Assembly: GCA_003585735.1 (NCBI GenBank)
Contig: NQOH01000001.1
Span: 483,175-497,228 of the forward strand
Source of the DNA: Gardnerella kenyensis
GTDB taxonomy: Bacteria; Actinomycetota; Actinomycetes; Actinomycetales; Bifidobacteriaceae
Reading direction: 5' to 3'
Length of the DNA: 14,054 bases
Position numbers and translations under genes: made by a program
Shown: positions 5,969 through 11,622 of the stretch, piece by piece
Layout of the letters: the number at the start of each line of letters is the position of its first letter
How positions within the stretch are numbered: the first letter of the stretch is position 1
The notes under the pieces: generated by a model
Told to the model about the DNA's origin: nothing
The model's database searches: none
The model's input: only the letters and a program-made list of their open reading frames with translations

Positions 5969-6817
5969 ATGATGAACATCGATATTATTTCCGTATTTCC
6001 CGAGTATTTTCAAATGCTCGACTTGAGTTTGCTTGGCAAGGCTCAAAATAACGGCTTGCTTAAGATTCGCGCGCATAATTTGCGCAAGTGGACTCACGAT
6101 GTGCATCAGTCGGTTGACGATACTCCGGTTGGCGGCGGCGCTGGAATGGTTATGAAGCCGGAAGTTTGGGGTGAGTGCTTGGATGAGCTGCTGAATTTGC
6201 AAGATACGCAAGATACGCAAACGCAAGATACGCAAACGCAAGATACGCAAGATACGCAAGATACGCCGATTCTTATCTTCCCTAATCCATCTGCCCCACT
6301 ATTTACTCAAAAAGACGCAACCGAACTAAGCCAAGCTAATCATTTGATATTTGGATGCGGCCGCTACGAGGGCTACGACGCTAGAATCCCGGAATATTAC
6401 CGCGCGCAAGGCGTTGAGGTGCGCGAGTATTCGATTGGCGATTACGTGCTTAACGGCGGCGAAGTGGCTGTAAGCGTTATGCTTGAGGCGATTACGCGGT
6501 TGATTCCTGGGTTTATGGGAAATCCTGAGTCGATTGTTGAGGAGTCGTATACGGGTGCGGATGCACTTTTGGAGCATCATCAGTACACGCGGCCGACTAC
6601 TTGGCGCGGTATAAGCGTTCCGGAGGTTCTGACTTCCGGAAATCATGCGAAAGTAGACAGATTCCGCCGCGACGAAGCGATTTCTAGAACTAGCGAAATT
6701 CGTCCGGATTTGATTAAGCAACTTGACTGCCGCGCGCTAGATAAAGCGGATCGCAAAACGCTCATGGCTCTAGGCTGGGAAGTTTCCGCCGACCATCCAC
6801 GCAAAAACTCACGCTAG
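5969..6817 (+). CDS. trmD: tRNA (guanine-37-N1)-methyltransferase TrmD
   Basis: TrmD methylates G37 next to the anticodon using S-adenosylmethionine, preventing +1 frameshifts; it is usually essential. The 282-residue protein shows HDVHQSVDDTPVGGGAGMVM (43-62), the SPOUT trefoil-knot segments FGCGRYEGYDARI (128-140) and EYSIGDYVLNGGE (153-165), R177 (E. coli R154) and SGNH (223-226). Two departures: residues 78-99 are a tandem repeat of Gln-Asp-Thr (with two Gln-Thr units), and the column of the E. coli catalytic Asp169 holds Glu192 (VEESY). Start is ATG 5969 or the adjacent ATG 5972; neither has a clear ribosome site. TAGAGT (5958-5963) sits close enough for a near-leaderless promoter, but this is weak. 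It converges on rsmD, with 22 bp between the stops. Confidence 0.97.
   Translation: MMNIDIISVFPEYFQMLDLSLLGKAQNNGLLKIRAHNLRKWTHDVHQSVDDTPVGGGAGMVMKPEVWGECLDELLNLQDTQDTQTQDTQTQDTQDTQDTPILIFPNPSAPLFTQKDATELSQANHLIFGCGRYEGYDARIPEYYRAQGVEVREYSIGDYVLNGGEVAVSVMLEAITRLIPGFMGNPESIVEESYTGADALLEHHQYTRPTTWRGISVPEVLTSGNHAKVDRFRRDEAISRTSEIRPDLIKQLDCRALDKADRKTLMALGWEVSADHPRKNSR
6200..6265 (+). repeat. In-frame tandem repeat inside trmD (Gln-Asp-Thr units)
   Basis: Eight contiguous units: six of CAAGATACG (9 bp) and two of CAAACG (6 bp, missing GAT), in the order 9-9-6-9-6-9-9-9. They encode 22 residues, codons 78-99, between an N-terminal helix (VWGECLDELL) and the strand beginning ILIFPNPSAP, which corresponds to a surface loop in TrmD. 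All unit lengths are multiples of three, so copy-number change keeps the frame. Confidence 0.97.
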
Positions 6818-6839
6818 CAACAAACTGCCGAAAAATAAA

Positions 6840-7424
6840 TTAGTCGCGAGAAGGCTGAATAAACAGCACAGCAGTTTCGCCATAATTGCGCGTATCAAAC
6901 AGCTCCCACCCCTCAGGAACCGCAGGAACGACGCTACGCGCGCTACGCTCAAGCACAATAAGCGTATCTGCAGCAACGCTCGCAACTCCGCTAGCAATCA
7001 TCGAAGTCAACAAACTTTCGCAATCCGCAGTTTCGTAAGCATATGGCGGATCAATAAACACCAACTCAAACGCTTCCCCGCTATAATCCGCAACGAACTG
7101 CTCCGCGCGCTTACGAACAACGCGCATCGAAAGCGCACTATCCCACGCTTTCGCACTCTGCAACGTTTTCGCCGTGCGAAGTATAAGAGCCGCCGCTTGA
7201 GCGTTCGCTTCAACCGAAACCAGCTCGCGCGCGCCTCTAGAAAGCGCCTCAACGCCGAGCGCACCCGTGCCAGCGAACAAATCAAGCACGCGCGCATTCG
7301 CCATAACATCCCACGAATCGAGGCGCGAAAAAATGGCCTCCTTCGTGCGATCCGTTGTCGGCCTGGTGCAAGATTGCGCCGAAGTGAGCGGCAGAGATTT
7401 AAAACGTCCGGCAATAATATGCAT
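6840..7424 (-). CDS. rsmD: 16S rRNA (guanine-966-N2)-methyltransferase RsmD
   Basis: RsmD methylates G966 of 16S rRNA in assembled 30S particles using S-adenosylmethionine. The 194-residue protein begins MHIIAGRFKS with the family opening, then RPTTDRTKEAIFS (21-33), the SAM motif LDLFAGTGALG (47-57), the acidic ribose-binding position VEAN (71-74) and the catalytic DPPY (125-128). Length is normal. No strong ribosome site precedes the ATG; TAAGCT lies six bases before it, the geometry of a leaderless promoter, but the match is weak. A terminator-like hairpin separates it from the MFS gene upstream, so it is probably transcribed independently. In many actinobacteria it directly follows recG; here three genes intervene. 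Confidence 0.96.
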   Translation of the reverse strand: MHIIAGRFKSLPLTSAQSCTRPTTDRTKEAIFSRLDSWDVMANARVLDLFAGTGALGVEALSRGARELVSVEANAQAAALILRTAKTLQSAKAWDSALSMRVVRKRAEQFVADYSGEAFELVFIDPPYAYETADCESLLTSMIASGVASVAADTLIVLERSARSVVPAVPEGWELFDTRNYGETAVLFIQPSRD

Positions 7425-7452
7425 ACTTTCAGCTTAACTGCAACCTCAAACG

Positions 7453-7490
7453 ACAACAAACGCCGGAGAAAATTCCCCGGCGTTTGTTGT
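7453..7490 (-). terminator. Hairpin terminator downstream of the MFS transporter gene
   Basis: ACAACAAACGCCGG (7453-7466) is perfectly complementary to 7477-7490: a 14-bp stem with a 10-nt loop, 15 bases past the MFS stop. The 3' side of the stem is U-rich when read on either strand, but no long U-run follows, so strength is uncertain. It isolates rsmD from the nucleoside cassette. Confidence 0.8.
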
Positions 7491-7505
7491 TAAAAACAAC
7501 CCTAT

Positions 7506-8930
7506 TTACTTATTTACTTCTTCAGGATTCGGGATTAAGAAGGAGCAAGCAAGCGCCAAAGCAAGAAGCACAATGCCAGCAACCATCGATGCCATGTATC
7601 CTCCTGTTGCGCCATTAGTTCCAGCAACATTCGTCATCACAGCGTAAAGAATTGCAAAGCTCAAGCCCGCACCCAAGTTAAACGCACCAGCATTCATGCC
7701 TGGCAAGTAGCCTGGATTATCTTTTGGCGAAAGCACAATACCAAGTCCGTTAAGCATAATGTTTGCAATGCCAGCGTAGCTTACGCCCATAGCGAGCGAA
7801 AGCACCACAAGCGCCCACACAGAAGGCACTCCGGCAACGTAAATGCCAAAAAGCACACCAACCATGCTCAACAAAATGCCCACGCGAAGCACCAAACGGT
7901 ACCCAAACTTTGCAGCAAGCATGCCGGCCACAGGACCAAACAAGAAGCCAATAATTGCGTAAGGAGTAAGCGTTGCGAAGCTCACAACGCTAGCACCCAA
8001 ATGAGCACCAGCCTTCGCATCCTGAGCAAGCTGTGGCACAACACCGTTCATCAAAGCGAACACGCCGGTCATGGTCAAAAGCGTGGAAAGAAGCAAGCCC
8101 CACGTACGACGCTGCTTCATGTAATGCGTAGAAACAAGCGGAGCCGCGCTATTGCCCTCAATCTTCCAGAACACAACGAAGAACACAACAGCCACAACCA
8201 CAAGTCCTGCAATCATCGTCAAGTTTGCGGAAGCGAGCTTATCAATCTCGTTAATTGCAAGATAAGCAGACAAGAACGCAATACCAAGCGTTATAACGCC
8301 CAGCCAATCCATTCGCGGCGTTTCATCAGCATGAGATTCGTCAGCAGCAAGCACAACCATAATCACTGCAACAACAGCAATACCGGCCATAGTCCAGAAC
8401 ACGGAACGGAATCCGTAACGGCCAGCAAGCCATCCGCCAAGAAGCGCGTCAACGCCTGCAATACCGCCGTTTACGGAAGTTAAGATTGCCATCAACTTTG
8501 CGTAACGCTTTTCTTCCGTCACTCGCACGCGCAACATAATTAAGCACATTGGCACCACAGGGCCGGACGCGCCTTGCAAAATACGGCCAATCATCAAAAT
8601 GTTCACGTCTGGAGCAAGCGCAGACACAACGCAACCTAAAATCGTAGAAATTAAAATGCCAATAAGCACTTTCTTACGACCAACCAAATCAGCTAATCGC
8701 GGCAAAAACAGCGAGAACAAAGCTGCTGCAGTGAAGAATACCGTTTGTGTTAAGCCGATTTGCGTATCGGTTGTGTGAAGCTCTTTCGTCATCGTTGCCA
8801 ATGCAGGAGAAAGCATTGAAGCGTTGAGTTGGAATGCAAAAATCGCCACAAGCAGCGCCGTCATTAGCGCTACGATTGAGCGGCCGCCTTTATCTAACAT
8901 AGAAGGCTCTGGAGATGAAACCTCAGTCAT
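7506..8930 (-). CDS. MFS transporter, probable nucleoside permease (14 membrane segments)
   Basis: A 474-residue major facilitator superfamily protein with about 14 hydrophobic segments, resembling the DHA2-like drug:H+ antiporter branch. The cytoplasmic loop 2-3 motif A is LPRLADLVGRKKVL (76-89); GRILQG (115-120) precedes segment 4, and VDALLGGWLAGRYGFRSVFW (160-179) covers the segment 5-6 region with an Asp where many relatives have other residues. Substrate cannot be read from sequence; the nucleoside hydrolase and kinase-like genes directly upstream suggest nucleoside import. Start ATG 8930 is supported by GAGG (8936-8939 on the complement) with five bases spacing. The 115-bp gap to the hydrolase gene contains repeats and a palindrome, so it may have its own control. 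Drug export is the main alternative. Confidence 0.85.
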   Translation of the reverse strand: MTEVSSPEPSMLDKGGRSIVALMTALLVAIFAFQLNASMLSPALATMTKELHTTDTQIGLTQTVFFTAAALFSLFLPRLADLVGRKKVLIGILISTILGCVVSALAPDVNILMIGRILQGASGPVVPMCLIMLRVRVTEEKRYAKLMAILTSVNGGIAGVDALLGGWLAGRYGFRSVFWTMAGIAVVAVIMVVLAADESHADETPRMDWLGVITLGIAFLSAYLAINEIDKLASANLTMIAGLVVVAVVFFVVFWKIEGNSAAPLVSTHYMKQRRTWGLLLSTLLTMTGVFALMNGVVPQLAQDAKAGAHLGASVVSFATLTPYAIIGFLFGPVAGMLAAKFGYRLVLRVGILLSMVGVLFGIYVAGVPSVWALVVLSLAMGVSYAGIANIMLNGLGIVLSPKDNPGYLPGMNAGAFNLGAGLSFAILYAVMTNVAGTNGATGGYMASMVAGIVLLALALACSFLIPNPEEVNK

Positions 8931-8940
8931 AGTAACCTCG

Positions 8941-8956
8941 TATCAAAAATTTGATA
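8941..8956 (-). promoter_or_regulatory. Palindrome upstream of the MFS gene, candidate operator
   Basis: TATCAAA-AA-TTTGATA is a perfect inverted repeat with 7-bp arms. It sits just upstream of the MFS ribosome-binding site and overlaps the last GATAGTAC repeat, a position suited to repressor binding. It is AT-rich, so chance is not excluded. Confidence 0.4.
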
Positions 8957-9015
8957 GTACTTTTACTTTCGGTAGATAGTACTTTCAGTAGATAGTACTT
9001 TCGGTAGATAGTACC
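8953..9015. repeat. 16-bp tandem repeat upstream of the MFS gene
   Basis: GATAGTAC recurs at 8953, 8975, 8991 and 9007, with spacings of 22, 16 and 16 bp. The full unit is GATAGTACTTTCGGTA; one copy has an A for G and the first has an extra TTTTAC. Read on the minus strand each unit supplies TACTAT, a partial match to a -10 box, so copy number could influence MFS transcription; this is inference. Confidence 0.9.
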
Positions 9016-9045
9016 TGGAAAATATCCGCAATAATTCTAGTACGA

Positions 9046-9984
9046 TTAGCCAATACGCTTAAGCGCGTCGACAATCAAATCCCAGAATTTATCAAAATCA
9101 AGCTTCGTCGCAACTTGCGTATGGCACTCTTCAGCCGAAGGCTCCGGTCCACGCAAATCCGCAACGGTCATGCCAAGCGTCAAATCACCCTTAATTTCAA
9201 CGTCAAGCGGGCAGCGACGAGTCTTAACAACGCTGTGATCAATCAAATACGCAATCGTGCAAGGATCATGCACAGGCGGATCAATAAAGTCCTGATTATT
9301 CTGGTACGCCTTGCGGAAGAAGTCCATCAAACCGCTAGCAAATGCGGCAAGAGGAGTGCCAACTGCGTCAATCTTTGCCTGAGCTTCCGGCGTGCAAAGC
9401 GCCTGATGCGTCAAATCAAGGCCAACCATTGTAATAGGCCACGCCTCGTTAAACACAACGTGCGCCGCTTCCGGATCCGTCTTAATATTGAACTCCGCAA
9501 CCGCGCTCCAATTTCCAACGTGGTAGCCGCCGCCCATAAGCACGACTTCCTTCACGCGGCTCACAATTCGCGGCTCCATGCGCACAGCCATAGCAATATT
9601 TGTAAGCGGGCCGGTTGGCACAAGCGTAATTGTGCCAGGCTCGTGGCTCATAATCGTGTCAATAATCCAATTTACGGCGTGACCTTCGTCCAATGGGCGC
9701 GTTGGCTCCGGAAGAGTTACGCCGTCCAAGCCGGTTTCGCCGTGCACTGCTGCCGCAACTTCCAGCGGACGAATCATAGGGCGATCGCATCCTGCGTGAA
9801 CAGGAATATTAGTTGCGTGCGCCATTTCTAGCGTTGCGCGCGCGTTATACGTGACTTTTTCGAGGCTTTGGTTGCCGCCGACTGTAGTTACGCCAATCAA
9901 ATCAATATTTGGATTGCCAAGTGCTAGCAAAATAGCCATGGCGTCATCATGACCTGGGTCACAATCGAGGATGACAGAAGTCAT
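9046..9984 (-). CDS. Ribonucleoside hydrolase (inosine-uridine preferring nucleoside hydrolase family)
   Basis: It cleaves the N-glycosidic bond of ribonucleosides to give ribose and a free base, in the cytoplasm. The 312-residue product has the calcium-binding N-terminus DCDPGHDDA (7-15), VPTGPLTN (122-129), MGGG and EFNIKTDPEA (164-173), and the late VHDP (238-241). His81 (HGETGLDG) and His239 match the two histidines of E. coli RihB (His82, His239), pointing to the group I pyrimidine/purine ribonucleoside hydrolases; exact substrate preference is unknown. The start is ATG 9984, not the far upstream codon of the longer frame: AAAGGAG is five bases before it (two before the adjacent ATG 9987), and the family sequence begins MTSVILDCDPG. 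The gene lies between the HTH-PfkB gene and the MFS gene in the same orientation. Confidence 0.95.
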   Translation of the reverse strand: MTSVILDCDPGHDDAMAILLALGNPNIDLIGVTTVGGNQSLEKVTYNARATLEMAHATNIPVHAGCDRPMIRPLEVAAAVHGETGLDGVTLPEPTRPLDEGHAVNWIIDTIMSHEPGTITLVPTGPLTNIAMAVRMEPRIVSRVKEVVLMGGGYHVGNWSAVAEFNIKTDPEAAHVVFNEAWPITMVGLDLTHQALCTPEAQAKIDAVGTPLAAFASGLMDFFRKAYQNNQDFIDPPVHDPCTIAYLIDHSVVKTRRCPLDVEIKGDLTLGMTVADLRGPEPSAEECHTQVATKLDFDKFWDLIVDALKRIG

Positions 9985-9989
9985 CATTA

Positions 9990-9996
9990 CTCCTTT
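9990..9996 (-). promoter_or_regulatory. Shine-Dalgarno site that sets the nucleoside hydrolase start
   Basis: AAAGGAG on the minus strand has five bases to ATG 9984 and two to ATG 9987. It rules out the 35-residue N-terminal extension of the longest frame, which covers AT-rich regulatory DNA. Confidence 0.85.
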
Positions 9997-10038
9997 TCGC
10001 TTCATTGCGTTATAAAATTGTAAATTTTGGTTAATTAA

Positions 10039-10064
10039 CATTTGTTTATGATTATAAACAAATG
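10039..10064 (-). promoter_or_regulatory. 26-bp perfect palindrome, probable operator of the hydrolase gene
   Basis: CATTTGTTTAT (10039-10049) and ATAAACAAATG (10054-10064) are exact reverse complements around a 4-bp centre. On the minus strand the centre contains TATAAT. The site lies 55 bp upstream of the hydrolase start and just downstream of a plausible promoter. Such long, gap-spaced dyads are typical repressor sites; the regulator could be the HTH-PfkB protein next door, but this is not shown. Confidence 0.75.
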
Positions 10065-10074
10065 ACGATTTACA

Positions 10075-10102
10075 AGTATAGTATAGCACAGTTTCGTTGC
10101 AA
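10075..10102 (-). promoter_or_regulatory. Candidate promoter for the nucleoside hydrolase gene
   Basis: On the minus strand TTGCAA (10102-10097) and TATACT (10080-10075) are separated by 16 bp, matching the -35 and -10 consensus at four and five of six positions. Transcription would begin around 10068, placing the palindrome at the very start of the transcript. A TATAAT inside the palindrome is an alternative -10 without a good -35. Confidence 0.4.
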
Positions 10103-10157
10103 ATAACTAAATAAAATAAATAGTTAAATTAAATAAATTAAATAACTAAATAAAATA
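10101..10157. repeat. 18-bp direct repeat between the HTH-PfkB and hydrolase genes
   Basis: AAATAACTAAATAAAATA occurs perfectly at 10101-10118 and 10140-10157 (period 39 bp) in a nearly GC-free stretch. Low complexity makes short matches easy, but 18 identical bases suggest a duplication. Confidence 0.7.
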
Positions 10158-10179
10158 GCACTTACGCAGATTTCGCAAC

Positions 10180-11328
10180 TTACGCGCGCTCGTGAATGCT
10201 ATCCATGCGGCTTAACACCAATTCCGGCGTAAACGACTCATGCACAGGCTGCATGGACTCCGTATTAAGAGCCGCCGCAGCAACCGCAAAACGACCCGTC
10301 TTAGCAGAATCAAAATCTTTATAACGCGCGTAAATCAAAGCAGCCGTAGCAGTATCGCTAGAACCATTATCGTTGCCAACTGCCCTCACGCCATCCGAAC
10401 CATTTCCGTGCGCAAGCATCATACGCTGAACGCGCTTCACAGGCACCGGATAGAACGACACGCCTTCGTCAGCAACGCCGTAAGCAACTCCAGCACGACC
10501 AGCATTCACAAACACATGCTTAACGCCGCGCTTAAGAAGCACGCTAGCGCAACGCACAGCAGAACGCTCATCAATCGCATTAATGCCAGTAAGCGCCTGC
10601 GATTCTGCGGTATCCAAAACAAGCGTATCAATTTTAGGCAATCTCGACAGCACGCGCGGAGCCTTCGCATCAGTAATAGCGCGAACCACAATCGGGCGGC
10701 GATACCTATCACACAGCCATTCAAGCGACTTTTGCGGAATATTCGTATCCATCACCAAAATATCAGCATTATCAATAATAGACATACGCTCGCGCAGAAA
10801 ATCAGGAGTCATGTGATCGTAAATGCTCATATCGTCCAAAGCGAGCAAGCGCTGGCCGGAAGCGTCGCCAACATACATGTAAGAAGCCGTCATAGAATCC
10901 GGAAGCTGCTTTGCGTAACCAATATCCAAGCCGTTCGCAGCCGCATCAATGCGGAACAATTCGCCATTATGGTCGCCGCCGTACACCGAAACCATGCTGG
11001 TTCTAACGTTAAGTCGCTCCAAAGCAACCGCAATATTTCTGCCAACGCCACCAAGCATATAGCGCACGCGCGAAGCGTTAGAAGTGTAATCCATTAAATC
11101 GCCGCAAGCAATGCCGAGCACATCCATGCTGATGCCGCCAACAACCGTAACGTAGCTTGGAGGCGTAACAATATATCCTTTGCCGCGCAAGTAACCTTTG
11201 CGAACGAGATTAGAAATATGCGCTGCAACGCCAGAACGTGTAATTCCTGCAAGATTTGCAAGCTCTTGTTGGCTAATCATTGGGTTTTGTTGAATCCACG
11301 CCAAGATTTGCTGTTCACGTTCAGTCAT
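10180..11328 (-). CDS. HTH domain fused to PfkB-type sugar/nucleoside kinase (YeiI/PsuK-like)
   Basis: The 382-residue protein joins a winged HTH (about 1-52; QQILAWIQQNPMISQQELANLAGITR with a recognition helix near 30-42) to a PfkB domain (about 58-380). GGVGRNIAVAL (93-103), ALDDMSIYDHMT (163-174) and ADILVMDTNIP (188-198) resemble the pseudouridine-kinase (PsuK) and E. coli YeiI branch. Active-site blocks are altered: the usual GAGD is GSSD (322-325; Asp325 kept), the usual KPN-E region reads LDTAE (238-242), and the DP(V/A)S block reads RAIT. A Gly/Asn/Asp-rich insertion (308-321) precedes GSSD. Start ATG 11328 is supported by GAGGG with four bases spacing. Likely role: phosphorylating ribose or a nucleoside and/or sensing it to control the cassette. 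Whether it is an active kinase is open. Confidence 0.85.
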   Translation of the reverse strand: MTEREQQILAWIQQNPMISQQELANLAGITRSGVAAHISNLVRKGYLRGKGYIVTPPSYVTVVGGISMDVLGIACGDLMDYTSNASRVRYMLGGVGRNIAVALERLNVRTSMVSVYGGDHNGELFRIDAAANGLDIGYAKQLPDSMTASYMYVGDASGQRLLALDDMSIYDHMTPDFLRERMSIIDNADILVMDTNIPQKSLEWLCDRYRRPIVVRAITDAKAPRVLSRLPKIDTLVLDTAESQALTGINAIDERSAVRCASVLLKRGVKHVFVNAGRAGVAYGVADEGVSFYPVPVKRVQRMMLAHGNGSDGVRAVGNDNGSSDTATAALIYARYKDFDSAKTGRFAVAAAALNTESMQPVHESFTPELVLSRMDSIHERA

Positions 11329-11529
11329 TGTGCCCTCATCTCTAATGCGATTACAAATGATTCTTACCTTTGCATTACTTCTAGGATATTCTCAATTCGA
11401 ATAATATGCACGTAAATTTATAAAATTTTCTGTATTTTTGTTTATTTTTGCGCGAAAACTACCATTTTAGGTGTGATTTTGGTAAATTTTTGAAGATTTT
11501 TGCACAAAAATTTATTACTTTTAGATTTC
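11329..11529. other. AT-rich intergenic region upstream of the HTH-PfkB gene
   Basis: No gene is supported here. The stretch is strongly AT-rich. It holds a half-site TTTGTTTAT (11437-11445) identical to the inner nine bases of the palindrome arm in front of the hydrolase gene, TAATGC/GCATTA inverted copies (11343-11348, 11372-11377), and a dyad described separately. No convincing -35/-10 pair for the HTH-PfkB gene was found. Confidence 0.6.
11483..11514. promoter_or_regulatory. AT-rich dyad in the recG/HTH-PfkB gap
   Basis: TAAATTTTTG (11483-11492) is the exact reverse complement of CAAAAATTTA (11505-11514). A nested alternative, ATTTTTG-CA-CAAAAAT (11496-11511), shares the right arm. The stems are almost free of GC, so neither is a strong terminator; a protein-binding site is possible, chance also. 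Confidence 0.35.
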
Positions 11530-11622
11530 AATTACTTAAGTTTTTTAACTTCTTATACATAATTACTTAAGTTTTTTAATTACTTGCGCATAATAACCTA
11601 AATTTTTTAATTACTTACGATT
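11530..11622. repeat. Three-copy 31-bp tandem repeat at the 3' end of recG
   Basis: Units 11530-11560, 11561-11591 and 11592-11622 each begin with AAT(T/A)AC, then a run of T and AA. The first 19 bases of units 1 and 2 are identical (AATTACTTAAGTTTTTTAA); unit 3 is diverged and contains the recG stop codon and last four codons. The array thus appears to be a duplication of the recG end into the spacer. Confidence 0.85.

Noticed and set aside
5825..6259. A minus-strand frame opposite the rimM-trmD spacer and trmD start, with repetitive Leu-Arg-Ile and Lys-Leu-Arg stretches.
   Set aside because: The repetitive protein simply reads the two 9-bp DNA arrays in antisense; it overlaps the well-supported trmD and rimM genes and has no recognisable domain or ribosome site.
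8001..8483. Plus-strand frame opposite the MFS gene, rich in His, Asn, Ser and Arg.
   Set aside because: It is antisense to conserved membrane-segment codons and has no family resemblance.
9985..10089. N-terminal extension of the nucleoside hydrolase.
   Set aside because: It would translate the palindrome and AT-rich promoter DNA; the family N-terminus and a well-placed AAAGGAG support ATG 9984.
10240..11097. 285-residue plus-strand frame opposite the HTH-PfkB gene.
   Set aside because: An Arg/His/Asn/Ser-rich product typical of antisense reading; the minus-strand gene has clear domains and a ribosome site.
7506..11328. Prophage or transposon carrying the nucleoside cassette.
   Set aside because: No integrase, transposase, terminal inverted repeats, target duplication or tRNA attachment site was seen; only gene order suggests insertion.
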